From Leptospira montravelensis (GTDB lineage Bacteria > Spirochaetota > Leptospiria > Leptospirales > Leptospiraceae), in NCBI RefSeq assembly GCF_004770045.1, contig NZ_RQFO01000016.1, forward strand, positions 459,501 through 523,500: 64,000 nt of DNA. Direction: 5' to 3'. A program made the position numbers and the translations under genes. Positions 9,027-18,678 of the stretch are shown here, piece after piece (position 1 is the stretch's first letter; every line of letters begins with the position of its first letter). The notes under the pieces are model-generated. The model ran no database searches. It was not told the origin of the DNA and saw only the letters and a list, made by a program, of their open reading frames with translations.

Positions 9027-12000
9027 TTACATGTTACGGCGGTATTGACCTCCCACTTCGTAAAGCGCATGAGAGATTTGCCCTAAGGACGCCACTTTCA
9101 CCGTTTCCAGTAACTCTTGAAAGATATTTTCTTTCGCACGAGCTACTTGTTTTAATTTTGTAATCGCAAACTCTGTTTTGTCTTCATTTCGTTTTTGAAA
9201 CGCCTTCAAATTTCCAATTTGTTGTCTTTTCTCCTCATCTGTCGATCGAATGACTTCACCTGGAATGACAGTCGGCGATCCATTTCGATTGAGAAATGTA
9301 TTCACACCAATGATCGGATACTCACCTGTATGTTTTAAAGTTTCATAATGGAGGGACTCTTCTTGGATTTTATTCCTTTGGTACATTCTCTCCATAGCAC
9401 CAAGCACCCCACCCCTTTCGGTGAGTCGGTTGAATTCGGTTAAGATGGCTTCTTCCACCAAATTAGTAAGTTCTTCAATGATGAAAGCACCTTGTAATGG
9501 ATTTTCATTTTTCGCAAGACCTAACTCCCGATTGATGATAAGTTGGATGGCAACAGCTCTTCGCACGGACTCTTCTGTGGGAGTTGTGATGGCTTCGTCA
9601 TATGCATTTGTATGAAGAGAATTACAATTGTCATAAATTGCATATAACGCTTGTAATGTGGTTCTAATGTCGTTAAAATCAATCTCTTGTGAGTGAAGTG
9701 ATCTACCAGAAGTTTGGATATGGTACTTTAACATTTGAGAACGTTCATTGGCTCGGTATTTGAACTTCATTGCCTTCGCCCAAATTCTACGAGCCACACG
9801 CCCAATCACAGAATACTCAGGATCAATTCCATTGGAAAAAAAGAAAGAAAGGTTCGGAGCAAACTCATTGATGTCCATTCCACGACTTAAATAATATTCT
9901 ACATAAGTAAATCCATTAGCTAATGTGAAAGCAACTTGAGTGATAGGATTAGCACCTGCTTCTGCGATATGATACCCGCTGATAGAAACCGAATAAAAAT
10001 TCCGAACTGCATTTTGGATGAAATGGTGTTGGATGTCTCCCATCATCTTTAAGGCAAATTCAGTAGAAAAAATACAAGTATTTTGGGCTTGGTCTTCTTT
10101 TAAAATGTCTGCTTGCACCGTCCCCCTCACTTGGGAAAGGGCATCTTTTTTTAATTTTGCATATATATCTTTAGGTAATACTTCATCACCCGTCACACCA
10201 AGTAACATTAGTCCCAAACCGTCGTTAGTTTCTGGAAGTGAACCCCCGAAACTGGGAACCTCTTGTCCTTTGGCCGCATAAATCTTTTGGATTTGAGACT
10301 TAACTTCCTCTGTTTTCCCTTCAGCACGGATGTATTTTTCGCAAGCCTGGTCAATCGCAGCGTTTAGAAAAAATGCAAGTACCATAGGTGCAGGGCCATT
10401 GATGGTCATGGATACAGAGGTGGAAGGATCACAAAGATCAAATCCTGAATACAGTTTTTTGGCATCATCGAGTGTGGCAACGTTCACACCGGAGTTTCCA
10501 ATCTTACCGTAAATATCAGGTCGAATGTCTGGATCTTCCCCGTATAATGTCACTGAGTCAAAGGCAGTTGACAGTCGTTTGGCGGGCATTCCCGAACTCA
10601 AATAATGGAAACGACGATTGGTTCGTTCCGGTCCACCTTCACCGGCAAACATACGCGTTGGGTCTTCCCCACTTCGTTTGTAAGGATACACTCCCGCCGT
10701 ATAAGGAAAAAAACCGGGAAAGTTTTCTTGGTAAGACCACTGCAAAATATCACCCCAATCCACAAAACGAGGTGTGGCAATTTTTGGAATTTTTAAGTGG
10801 CTGAGAGATACTGTGTAATTATCGACTTTGATTTCTTTTCCACGGACGAAATAGGAATATTGTTCCTTTCGAAAGGATTCAATTTTTTCAGACCATGTAT
10901 CCAGAATGTTTCGTGAATCCAGTGACAAAGAATCCCATAACAATTGGTATTCGGATTCTAAGTCAGAAGTTGATTTTCCTTTTTTGGATAAAACCGAAAT
11001 AGCACCTTTCAATTGATAGGCGGATCTTGCGATTTCCGCTTCTTTGGAAATCCATTCTGCATTCCTATCAATTTCTTCTTTGATTTCTGTGAGATACCTT
11101 ACTCGATCGGGAGGAAGCACAACGGAGGCTTCTCTTCCATTTTGATTTTTGGAAGCGTTTGTTTTCCAATCCATTTGGCACTTCTTTATCACAACGCCAA
11201 TCAAATGAGCATATAGTTCATCTGTACCTGCATCTTGGAACTGCGAAGCAATGGTTCCGTAAACAGGCATCGAATCCACAGTATCATTGAATAAATTGCG
11301 AGACCTTTGGTATTGTTTTTTAACGTCGCGAAGTGCATCGAGGGCACCACGTTTATCAAACTTATTGATCGAAATTACATCTGCATAATCGATCATATCG
11401 ATTTTTTCTAATTGGGTGGCAGCACCATACTCTGGTGTCATCACGTATAACGAAACATCGGCAACTTCTGTAATTTCAGAATCACTTTGTCCAATTCCTG
11501 CAGTCTCTACGATGATGAGATCATATCCAGCAGATTTTAAAATTTGAATGGCGCCTTTCACACTGCGGTTAAGAGCAATGTTTGCTTCTCTTGTCGCAAA
11601 ACTTCTCATATACACTCGTTCGTTAAAAATCGAATTCATTCGAATTCGGTCTCCAAGAAGAGCTCCACCTGTTTTTCGTTTGGATGGGTCCACGGACAAT
11701 ATCGCAATGGTTTGGTTTGGAAAATCATGTAAATAACGACGAACAAGTTCATCTGTCAAAGAAGACTTACCGGCACCACCAGTTCCCGTAATTCCAAGAA
11801 CGGGAATGTTTTTTTTTGGTGGAGGAAATTCCAAATTAATGGAGTAATTTGTTTTTTCTTGCAGGAGAGAAAATTCCATCTGTGTGATGGCTTGTCCCAA
11901 AGCTAAATAATTTTTGTTTTGGATTTGAGACGCCAAATCTCCGTTAAATGAAAGTGGAGTAGGAAAATCAGATTTTTTGACCACATCATTGATCATCCCT

Positions 12001-12401
12001 TGCAATCCAAGAGTCCTTCCTTCATCTGGCGAATAAATATGTGCCACACCATATTTGTGTAGGACTTCAATCTCAGATGGAAGAATGGTTCCACCACCAC
12101 CACCAAACACGCGAATATGTCCTGCCCCTTCTTTTTTCAGAAGGTCAATCATGTATTGGAAATATTCCACATGTCCACCTTGGTAACTGGTGATGGCAAT
12201 TCCTTGGACATCTTCTTGGATGGCACATTGAACAATCTCTTGTACACTTCGGTTGTGTCCCAAGTGGATCACTTCCACCCCACTTTGTTGTAAAATCCTC
12301 CGCATGATATTGATAGAGGCATCATGGCCATCAAAAAGAGAGGCCGCCGTCACAAAGCGAATTTTGTTTTGGGGGGTGTAAGTTAAGATTTCGGAGGTCA
12401 T
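9027..12401 (-). CDS. icmF: Fused isobutyryl-CoA mutase IcmF (B12 domain, G-protein chaperone, mutase)
   Basis: Adenosylcobalamin-dependent fusion protein that interconverts isobutyryl-CoA and n-butyryl-CoA. Domain order from the ATG at 12401 (1124 aa): B12-binding domain with DGHDAS (His26, the lower cobalt ligand) at about 10-140; MeaB-like GTPase with P-loop GTGGAGKSS (about 205-213) and NKFD; linker; mutase TIM barrel from about 535. Two substrate-site positions separate ICM from methylmalonyl-CoA mutase: Phe585 (TRMFAGEG, where MCM has Tyr89) and Gln773 (EDQAQNT, where MCM has Arg207). Both are of the ICM type. The SGYHIAEAG motif is also intact. A TTG at 12410 would add three residues. 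Upstream is an acyltransferase gene and downstream the voltage-sensor-like gene. Confidence 0.95.
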   Translation of the reverse strand: MTSEILTYTPQNKIRFVTAASLFDGHDASINIMRRILQQSGVEVIHLGHNRSVQEIVQCAIQEDVQGIAITSYQGGHVEYFQYMIDLLKKEGAGHIRVFGGGGGTILPSEIEVLHKYGVAHIYSPDEGRTLGLQGMINDVVKKSDFPTPLSFNGDLASQIQNKNYLALGQAITQMEFSLLQEKTNYSINLEFPPPKKNIPVLGITGTGGAGKSSLTDELVRRYLHDFPNQTIAILSVDPSKRKTGGALLGDRIRMNSIFNERVYMRSFATREANIALNRSVKGAIQILKSAGYDLIIVETAGIGQSDSEITEVADVSLYVMTPEYGAATQLEKIDMIDYADVISINKFDKRGALDALRDVKKQYQRSRNLFNDTVDSMPVYGTIASQFQDAGTDELYAHLIGVVIKKCQMDWKTNASKNQNGREASVVLPPDRVRYLTEIKEEIDRNAEWISKEAEIARSAYQLKGAISVLSKKGKSTSDLESEYQLLWDSLSLDSRNILDTWSEKIESFRKEQYSYFVRGKEIKVDNYTVSLSHLKIPKIATPRFVDWGDILQWSYQENFPGFFPYTAGVYPYKRSGEDPTRMFAGEGGPERTNRRFHYLSSGMPAKRLSTAFDSVTLYGEDPDIRPDIYGKIGNSGVNVATLDDAKKLYSGFDLCDPSTSVSMTINGPAPMVLAFFLNAAIDQACEKYIRAEGKTEEVKSQIQKIYAAKGQEVPSFGGSLPETNDGLGLMLLGVTGDEVLPKDIYAKLKKDALSQVRGTVQADILKEDQAQNTCIFSTEFALKMMGDIQHHFIQNAVRNFYSVSISGYHIAEAGANPITQVAFTLANGFTYVEYYLSRGMDINEFAPNLSFFFSNGIDPEYSVIGRVARRIWAKAMKFKYRANERSQMLKYHIQTSGRSLHSQEIDFNDIRTTLQALYAIYDNCNSLHTNAYDEAITTPTEESVRRAVAIQLIINRELGLAKNENPLQGAFIIEELTNLVEEAILTEFNRLTERGGVLGAMERMYQRNKIQEESLHYETLKHTGEYPIIGVNTFLNRNGSPTVIPGEVIRSTDEEKRQQIGNLKAFQKRNEDKTEFAITKLKQVARAKENIFQELLETVKVASLGQISHALYEVGGQYRRNM

Positions 12402-12458
12402 AGAGAACAACGTTCTAAAAAGATTGGTACGGGTTCAATTGTAAAATGTGACGGGAAT

Positions 12459-12482
12459 GACATAGCTTTTGAAAACTATGCC
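12459..12482 (-). terminator. Hairpin between the acyltransferase gene and icmF
   Basis: GACATAG (12459-12465) pairs with CTATGCC (12476-12482), a 7-bp stem with one G-T pair and a 10-nt loop. It lies between the stop of the acyltransferase gene and the start of icmF, both on the minus strand. No T-run follows in the direction of transcription, so it may be a weak terminator or an icmF leader structure. Confidence 0.3.
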
Positions 12483-12504
12483 ATATTTTTCCAAAAGGTC
12501 TAGA

Positions 12505-13380
12505 CTAAAGTACGGATTCTGCCTGTTTCATTAGGTCCCGCACTCGATTTTCCAGAATTTCGGTCAGTTCTTTGGCAGCTTTTTTTTCAGGGCCAGTTGG
12601 GAACTCGGAAGGAAGAATGGGTTTGCCAATAACGTAACGAATTTTGGTTTTGAAAGCATCTCCGGTCAGAAAAGCCTTAGGTTTTGACATATTGGTAGCT
12701 CCAACGATCCCAGAGGGAACAATCGGAACCCCGGCACGAATGGCAAGTTTGGCCGCCATAGCTCGAAAGGATTGTAACTCCCCCGTTTCCGACCGAGAAC
12801 CTTCTGGGTAAATGGAAAGAAGTTCTCCGTCTTTCATCAAATCGACCATATAATTCTCTAATTTTTCATAATATTCCATCGCTGCTCGTTTATCCATTTC
12901 CGATTCTTTGGCAGCATTGCGAATGATAGGCATACTTCCCCAATTGATCAGGTTCTTTTTGACAACTCCCCCCAAAGAATTTAACAAAACTTCAATGATA
13001 GGTTTGGTTAGACTTAAAGGCGGATAATGAAACGGAGAGTTTTTATGATTGATGATGGCCATGATCTCTTCCTGCGGATGAAAGAGCTCATATTTGCCTA
13101 AATAAACGATTTTTCGGTCGGCAAAGGCACCTTGGACTGCGATGTCCAAATAATCTGTATGGTTTGAGACAATGAGAGCTCCACCGAATTCGGGAATATT
13201 TTCGTATCCAGCCACTTTTACGTCATAAATTAGCTCTAAAAGGTTACGGAGGACGGTTTTCGGAACTTCCCGAGGGATTACAAAGAGACTTTCTAATATA
13301 TCTGCGGCGTTTTGGTTTGATTCCATAGAAACATCACATATTTCAAAATAAAACTTTATGAAATCAAGTTGGATTTTCAT
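12505..13380 (-). CDS. 1-acyl-sn-glycerol-3-phosphate acyltransferase (PlsC family)
   Basis: Membrane-associated acyltransferase of the PlsC/LPLAT family, expected to acylate lysophosphatidic acid or a related lysolipid. The catalytic HX4D box appears as SNHTDYLD, and the glycerol-phosphate-binding motif as YPEGSRS. IVPSGIVGATN and KIRYVIGKPI match later conserved blocks. Length 291 aa from the ATG at 13380. A second ATG at 13326 (MESNQN) would drop 18 hydrophobic residues and neither start has a strong ribosome-binding site. It is divergent from the PAP2 gene, with only 5 nt between the two listed starts, so the promoters must lie inside the opposite reading frames if both starts are right. 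Confidence 0.85.
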   Translation of the reverse strand: MKIQLDFIKFYFEICDVSMESNQNAADILESLFVIPREVPKTVLRNLLELIYDVKVAGYENIPEFGGALIVSNHTDYLDIAVQGAFADRKIVYLGKYELFHPQEEIMAIINHKNSPFHYPPLSLTKPIIEVLLNSLGGVVKKNLINWGSMPIIRNAAKESEMDKRAAMEYYEKLENYMVDLMKDGELLSIYPEGSRSETGELQSFRAMAAKLAIRAGVPIVPSGIVGATNMSKPKAFLTGDAFKTKIRYVIGKPILPSEFPTGPEKKAAKELTEILENRVRDLMKQAESVL

Positions 13381-13385
13381 CTTAG

Positions 13386-14408
13386 ATGGAAATTCCTATG
13401 AAAGCATTCCTACTCGCACAGAGCTCCCATTGGTTCTCCCCCATCCCTCTCGATTTCTTACACCATTGGGATCCAACTCTTGGTGGAATCTTGGTCGTGA
13501 TTTCGACTATCTGCCATTACCTGGGAGGAAGTAGCTTTTTTTTGGGCCTCATTTCCTTTGTTTATATTTACTACAGGCCAAAACTAACATTCGAACTTTC
13601 CCTCGGGTTACTTACTTCTGCTGTGATGGTTTCTCTTTTAAAATTCTATTTTGAAAGCCCAAGACCCTTTCCTTATCCTGAAGCCTTTGATGAAAAAGCA
13701 TTCGGTTTACCATCAGGACATGTATATTCAGCAGTTGTCGTCTGGGGATTGTTAGCCTACCGAATCCCAAAACTTTGGTTTCGAGTTCTTTCTGTCCTAA
13801 TTATCCTTTTTATGCCTTTTTCCAGAATGTATCTTAGGGTCCATTATTTGGGAGACGTCAGCGTGGGATTTGGATTGGGTTTGATCCATTTACTGATTCT
13901 TTTATTTTTACTAGATAGATTTTATAAAAACGATTCGGTTCCTGCCTTCTTACAAACAGAAAAATACAGAACATTAAGTTTACTAGGTATTGTTGTTACT
14001 TTATCACCCATCTCTTTAGATTCTCCTTTTTTATCTATCGAACATCATCATAGTTTATCGGGAGTTCTTATGGCAAGTGGAGCTCTTGCAGGTTTTTGGA
14101 TGGGAGTTCTATTTTATCCAAGATTTAGCAAACCAGAATTTTTAGATTGGTCCCTTCCAAAATGTAGTTTTTCTTTAGGAACTAAAGAATTTAATATTTT
14201 TTGGAATACGTTTCTTGTTCGTTTGTTAGTTTTAGCGATAGTGATCTCGTTATTCTATGTAATACCTGGTATCATTATCAAAAAAACCATTTGGAAAGAT
14301 GATTTGTTTTTAAGATACATTCGTTACTTAGTTGTAGGATTTGCACTAGTTGCAATTGTTCCTTTAATTCTGCAAAGGATACAAAAAGGAAAGTTTTTGC
14401 AAAACTAA
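13386..14408 (+). CDS. PAP2-family membrane phosphatase
   Basis: Integral membrane phosphatase of the PAP2 superfamily, acting on phosphatidic acid, undecaprenyl pyrophosphate or a similar lipid phosphate on the outer leaflet. The three signature motifs are intact: KFYFESPRP (KX6RP), LPSGHVYSA (PSGH) and SRMYLRVHYLGD (SRX5HX3D). These lie in the first half with five or six hydrophobic segments. The C-terminal 150 residues add further membrane helices beyond the core family. An internal ATG at 13398 (MKAF) is an alternative start. The flippase gene follows after 3 nt, suggesting a joint role in envelope polysaccharide or lipid-carrier turnover. Confidence 0.88.
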   Translation: MEIPMKAFLLAQSSHWFSPIPLDFLHHWDPTLGGILVVISTICHYLGGSSFFLGLISFVYIYYRPKLTFELSLGLLTSAVMVSLLKFYFESPRPFPYPEAFDEKAFGLPSGHVYSAVVVWGLLAYRIPKLWFRVLSVLIILFMPFSRMYLRVHYLGDVSVGFGLGLIHLLILLFLLDRFYKNDSVPAFLQTEKYRTLSLLGIVVTLSPISLDSPFLSIEHHHSLSGVLMASGALAGFWMGVLFYPRFSKPEFLDWSLPKCSFSLGTKEFNIFWNTFLVRLLVLAIVISLFYVIPGIIIKKTIWKDDLFLRYIRYLVVGFALVAIVPLILQRIQKGKFLQN

Positions 14409-14411
14409 TAC

Positions 14412-15689
14412 ATGCAAAAAATAAAAAAGATATTTCAAATTTTAAAAGTAGAACTGATGAAAGAAGGAGTTCTTAAAAACTCTTTCTTTGTTAGTAGCTC
14501 TAAAGCTATATCCGCCATTACCAATTTGGTGTTTATGATTTATTCCGTGAACTTACTAAGCAAAGCGGAAAATGGAAAACTCCAATACTTTTTAGGTTTT
14601 TTGCCTGTGGTATTAGCAGTTGCGGAATTCGGCCTTCCTAATGCGCTAATTAAATACATTTCTCCGATGGCAGAACGAAAGGAAAACCCTGGTGCCATTT
14701 TAAACGCATCCCTTCGCATTAAATTTTATTCTTTTTTGTTTTTGTCTTTGGTTTGTTTTGTCGCTTATATCACAGGAGATGAAAACTATTTTGTATTATT
14801 ACTTTTGTTATTCGGCGGAATCATCATTTCGTTTATATCTTACTTCGAAAGCCTTTTTGTTTCCTACCGTAAATACAAATCATTATCACTCTGGAACCCA
14901 CTTCCAAACATAGTCAGACTTTTATTATTACTCTATTTCTCTGAATCAAGTGTTCATCCATTAACTTATATGGACATACTTGCTATTTTTTGTATTGCTC
15001 CTATTTTCGTTTTGTTTTTATTCTTTTTCTTTTTTGGAAAAGAAGAAATTTCTTTTTCGGCAGAGCCAGAAGAAATCAAAATCAGCGAAAAAAAACTTTT
15101 GCTTTTTAATCTTTGGGCCTTTGCAGCCTCAATATGCGCCATTCTTTCTGATCGATTGGAAATTTTCTTTTTAAACCAATTCCATCCTCCAGAAATTGTA
15201 GCAGATTACGGAACCGCCTTACAGCTGTTTAGCGGTTTTATTATCATACTAGCAACCTTTAATTCAATTATTTATCCAAAATTAGCAAGACTCGCAGAAA
15301 CAGACGAATTTCCGAATGTACTAAAAAAATCAGTTTTTTTGGGTGGGATGATTGCCATTGCTTTATCTCCAGGGATATTACTAGCAGAACCCATCTTAAC
15401 ATTGTTATTCGGAACAAAGTATACGAATTCAATTTCAGTTTTTAAAATTTTATATCCAAACTTTTTGTTACAATTAGTTTTTGCTCCGTTAGGAACGGCA
15501 CTCTTTGCCTTAGGGTTACCAAGACTTCTTGCAGGACTAGCTTTACTTAGATTGTTATTTGGTGCTATTTTTGATTATTGGATCATCCCCGATTCTGGTG
15601 CGAATGGCGCGGCCATTTCCCTTTTTCTTGGGCAGATCGTTTCCTGGTTACTACTTACGGGTTATTTTATGGCTTATTTTCGGAAGTGA
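14412..15689 (+). CDS. Polysaccharide flippase of the MATE-like oligosaccharide exporter superfamily
   Basis: A 425-aa protein made almost entirely of hydrophobic segments (about 12), with the arrangement of Wzx/RfbX-type lipid-linked oligosaccharide flippases. The N-terminal block (SSKAISAITNLVFMIYSVNLLSK) and the centre (DRLEIFFLNQFHPPEIVADYG) match the family pattern, in which a charged D/R pair marks the seventh helix. It would move an undecaprenyl-linked glycan across the inner membrane. The PAP2 gene directly upstream could recycle the lipid carrier. Its 3' end overlaps the convergent gene at 15667 by 23 nt. Confidence 0.8.
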   Translation: MQKIKKIFQILKVELMKEGVLKNSFFVSSSKAISAITNLVFMIYSVNLLSKAENGKLQYFLGFLPVVLAVAEFGLPNALIKYISPMAERKENPGAILNASLRIKFYSFLFLSLVCFVAYITGDENYFVLLLLLFGGIIISFISYFESLFVSYRKYKSLSLWNPLPNIVRLLLLLYFSESSVHPLTYMDILAIFCIAPIFVLFLFFFFFGKEEISFSAEPEEIKISEKKLLLFNLWAFAASICAILSDRLEIFFLNQFHPPEIVADYGTALQLFSGFIIILATFNSIIYPKLARLAETDEFPNVLKKSVFLGGMIAIALSPGILLAEPILTLLFGTKYTNSISVFKILYPNFLLQLVFAPLGTALFALGLPRLLAGLALLRLLFGAIFDYWIIPDSGANGAAISLFLGQIVSWLLLTGYFMAYFRK

Positions 15690-16293
15690 CAAATTCATAT
15701 ATTTTTTTATAGTTTGTTTCTAATTTTTCCCATTCGTTAGGTGTAAAATTTTTTCCATATAACTTCTGATAGGCCTCTTTCACAGATTTACCTTCAGAAA
15801 TGAATTCCTTTAATTTTAATATTACCATTTTAAATTGGATTGAGTCGTTTTGGATGTCGTAATCGCGATTAATTCTTGTTCCTGAAGACATTTCAAATTC
15901 TCGAACAAAAATCTCAGGCAAAGTCAAAATCCCATATCCTTCAAAATGGTTTGTTTGAAACTCCGACCGTGTTTTGGCCCAAGCCATTAAAAATAAGGAA
16001 GGATTGGGAGGATATCCACCTAACAATGTCCCATCGGGGAATTGTAATTTTTGGGAAAATCGAACAATGGCCCTAGAAAGTTCCTTTCTTCGACGTACTG
16101 AAAAATTTGTTTTTTCTTCCTCTGTCAGGTAGGCAAATAAAACTGCTTCTTCTTTGCTATGGTCCGCCTTTTCAAAAAACCGACTCAAATCATGAGAAAA
16201 ACGAGTGTCAGCTTCCCTATAAGAAAAAATAACCAACAGGAGAGGGAAAATGAGAAGAAATCCATGCCTGTATTTCAAAAGTATTTTCTTCAT
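15667..16293 (-). CDS. Exported protein of unknown function, head-to-head with an outer-membrane protein gene
   Basis: A 208-aa protein with a basic start and a hydrophobic export signal (MKKILLKYRHGFLLIFPLLLVIFSY), then a soluble helical domain. I chose the ATG at 16293. The frame stays open to 16542, but those extra residues have no signal-like character and are antisense to the neighbour. Segments such as SRFFEKADHSKEEA and YEFVTSEN give no family match that I recognise. Its start overlaps the divergent gene at 16250 by 44 nt, and its end overlaps the flippase gene by 23 nt. Confidence 0.6.
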   Translation of the reverse strand: MKKILLKYRHGFLLIFPLLLVIFSYREADTRFSHDLSRFFEKADHSKEEAVLFAYLTEEEKTNFSVRRRKELSRAIVRFSQKLQFPDGTLLGGYPPNPSLFLMAWAKTRSEFQTNHFEGYGILTLPEIFVREFEMSSGTRINRDYDIQNDSIQFKMVILKLKEFISEGKSVKEAYQKLYGKNFTPNEWEKLETNYKKIYEFVTSENKP

Positions 16294-17722
16294 CCCTACA
16301 AGTATCGGGATAGTTTCCTTTCTCTTTCTTTCTTTTTTTTCCAGTCTTTTAGCACAGTCGTATTCCGACTCGGTCATGGATGATGATCGGGCCAATCGCA
16401 ATTTTGGACGAGTGGTTGTGAAAGAGAGAATCCAAACGATTCCCTCTCGGCCGGAGGACAAGGGATTTGGTCTGAAAACAAAGCTCATAAGCGGTGGTAG
16501 ATTCTTTTCCCAAAAGGGAGGATTAGATGCCGAAAAAGCCAATCGTTACTACGGATATGGTATTTTAACTACTCCGAGTCTTTTTTATTACGCAGGTCAA
16601 GGTTGGAATTTAGGAATCCTCATCGCCCCTCGTGTAGCAGTATCTGAAGAAAGAGTGATCGGTAAAGAAAATCGAACCGTATACGATTCTGAATTCACAG
16701 CACTTCTATCAAAGGATATCTCATCAGTCCAATTGACATTTGAAGTTGGCCGTGGTTTCAATAGACTAGACAGTTATGGTTTTTTCTTTGTTGGAATGTC
16801 CAATTACGGTTCGGCATCCATTTCATTTGCATCCAACATTCGCATAACAGGAATTCAATTAAATGCAAAACCTGAATTAGAAAATTGGTTCGGACCACCC
16901 TGGAGTGGATACCGTAGAGAGATTTATGGAGGTCATATCATTTCCGAAAAAACATTCTTTTGGGAAGAATTACGCTTTTTTCATTATATATACACTGATC
17001 CCAACCATAATACCAATGGACAAATTCTTTCAGGCCAAAGAATTTCTGGGCGTTATTCCTACAGCGGAATGGAATTCCAATCTAAAAAATTTTTAGATAC
17101 TTGGGTTTTAGATTTAGCAGGAATTCGACTTCTCGGCGAATCAAAATCCTCAACAAATCCTTGGTCCGAAAAACAAATCGCAACCAATTCCTATTTAGGA
17201 TATTTATCATTAAACTCTAAAGGGGAAAAATTTAGTTTATCCTTTGCCGGTCTTGTTACCAAAAAAGATAAAAAAGATCGATTAGATTCAAATAGCGATG
17301 GTTATGCGTCCAACTTTGCAGAACCAAGAGTACTTGGAGGTTATTCCTCCTTTTTGCTTTACCAAACTTTGGACACAATAAATCCTCCCCAGTTTCGAGA
17401 TGTTCCGACACGAGAAAATCCCAACTATGAAAATAAAGGAAACCGGATTTATGGAATCCAAATGGGCTGGGACTGGTATTCATTTTTTCGAACTGATCTT
17501 TTTTTAAACAGATCGGACTCTGCTCTAGGAAAAGGTAATGAAGTGATAGGAAAACTTAGTTTTTTGTCGAATGATTTTGGTAACTTATTTGCACAAATGA
17601 GCGCTTCTTATACTGTCATGGATCCTCGCAAAACTCGTGTTTTGATCACAGAACCATTTACTGAAGAAGAACCAAAAAAAGAATATTTAAGATTTTACGT
17701 TTCTTTAGGAATGAAGTTTTAA
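16250..17722 (+). CDS. Predicted outer-membrane beta-barrel protein
   Basis: A 490-aa exported protein. AGGAG (16239-16243) sits 6 nt before the ATG, which supports this start. The signal peptide has its hydrophobic core at about residues 20-33 (IVSFLFLSFFSSLL) and a likely cleavage after LLA. The mature part is rich in aromatic residues and alternates polar and hydrophobic residues as in amphipathic strands. It ends in LRFYVSLGMKF with a terminal Phe, the usual signal for BAM-assembled barrels. No porin family is recognised. It ends 4 nt inside the convergent response-regulator gene. Confidence 0.7.
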   Translation: MRRNPCLYFKSIFFIPTSIGIVSFLFLSFFSSLLAQSYSDSVMDDDRANRNFGRVVVKERIQTIPSRPEDKGFGLKTKLISGGRFFSQKGGLDAEKANRYYGYGILTTPSLFYYAGQGWNLGILIAPRVAVSEERVIGKENRTVYDSEFTALLSKDISSVQLTFEVGRGFNRLDSYGFFFVGMSNYGSASISFASNIRITGIQLNAKPELENWFGPPWSGYRREIYGGHIISEKTFFWEELRFFHYIYTDPNHNTNGQILSGQRISGRYSYSGMEFQSKKFLDTWVLDLAGIRLLGESKSSTNPWSEKQIATNSYLGYLSLNSKGEKFSLSFAGLVTKKDKKDRLDSNSDGYASNFAEPRVLGGYSSFLLYQTLDTINPPQFRDVPTRENPNYENKGNRIYGIQMGWDWYSFFRTDLFLNRSDSALGKGNEVIGKLSFLSNDFGNLFAQMSASYTVMDPRKTRVLITEPFTEEEPKKEYLRFYVSLGMKF

Positions 17723-18615
17723 TTCGTTTGCATGAGTTTATACCAAGTTTTAAAAAATCGAACCTCGTTACCTTTTTCGTTATAAACAATAGAATCAATA
17801 TTCATCTTTGCAAGAAAAATGCCTCGTCCGCTGACAAGATTTGCTGCAGGGTTGACAATAGGATTAGGAATCTGGTTAACTGCAAACCCATTCCCTTCGT
17901 CTCGGATTACAATTGTTACTCCCACATCATCCATTGATATTTCCACAAAAACGGAAGAATTATTTTCTGCACAACGTGAATCCACTAACTTAAAATAATC
18001 CTCATTGGCTTCCAAACATTCTTGTTTTTCAGCATAACTTACACCAGCGACACCATGTTCAATTGCATTTGCTAATAATTCATACAATACAATTTTGATT
18101 GATATCAAATCTTCATGAGTTGCGAGCGGAGAATTTAATATTTGTTTTACAATAAATGCAATATAGGAATTTAATTTTTTTATCTGAGGTCTAAGTTTAA
18201 TTTTACAATCAGAACTGAACTGTATGATTTCACCGCTATTAAATAGAAGGGTTAAATCAATATCGGCGTTTTCGAATTTTTTGATTCGAGAACGAAGAGC
18301 TTCCATTCGAAATGGCTTTAGAAAAAAATCAACGGCACCCATCCTAAAAACATCTATGGCAATTTGGATGTCACTATCGCCGGTGATTACTAAAAAAGGG
18401 GTTTGGTTTCCATCAGCTCTCAGCTTTTGAATGAATTGAATTCCATTTAATTTTGGTAAGCTGATATCAGAAATAATAAGATCAAAGGTGTTTTGGTTGG
18501 TGATCGCTAATGCCTCAAGTCCATCGGAGGCCATAGTTACGTTAAATTCATCTTTGAAGTATTCCCAGAACAATTCGCGGATGGTATCTTCGTCATCAAC
18601 AAAAAGGATTTTCAT
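17719..18615 (-). CDS. Response regulator with an RsbW-like HATPase output domain
   Basis: Residues 1-120 are a receiver domain: acidic pocket VDDED, phosphoacceptor Asp50 (LIISDISLPK), switch Thr in VITGD and Lys in FFLKPF. After a linker, residues about 165-298 form a GHKL ATPase with N-box LYELLANAIEHG, G1 box DEGNGF and G2 box SGRGIFLAK. This is the compact RsbW/serine-kinase arrangement, with no HisKA dimerisation domain. Phosphorylation would be expected to control an anti-sigma or anti-anti-sigma type switch. No cognate histidine kinase is adjacent. The window also encodes PP2C phosphatases, the natural opponents of such kinases, but linkage is inference. Confidence 0.85.
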   Translation of the reverse strand: MKILFVDDEDTIRELFWEYFKDEFNVTMASDGLEALAITNQNTFDLIISDISLPKLNGIQFIQKLRADGNQTPFLVITGDSDIQIAIDVFRMGAVDFFLKPFRMEALRSRIKKFENADIDLTLLFNSGEIIQFSSDCKIKLRPQIKKLNSYIAFIVKQILNSPLATHEDLISIKIVLYELLANAIEHGVAGVSYAEKQECLEANEDYFKLVDSRCAENNSSVFVEISMDDVGVTIVIRDEGNGFAVNQIPNPIVNPAANLVSGRGIFLAKMNIDSIVYNEKGNEVRFFKTWYKLMQTN

Positions 18616-18678
18616 AGCTCGGAGTCTTAGAGTAAAGAGAACTCCAATCTATAACAATTGTAAATCTATTTTTAGATT

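Noticed and set aside
9027..12401. Tyr in GVYPYKR of IcmF as a methylmalonyl-CoA-mutase-like substrate residue
   Set aside because: Counting the 118-residue spacing of Tyr89 and Arg207 in methylmalonyl-CoA mutase shows that the relevant position is the one in TRMFAGEG, which is Phe here. The enzyme is ordinary IcmF in this respect.
16294..16542. Longer version of the minus-strand gene at 15667, starting at 16542
   Set aside because: The added residues lack a signal sequence, lie antisense to the outer-membrane gene and hide the clear signal peptide at 16293.
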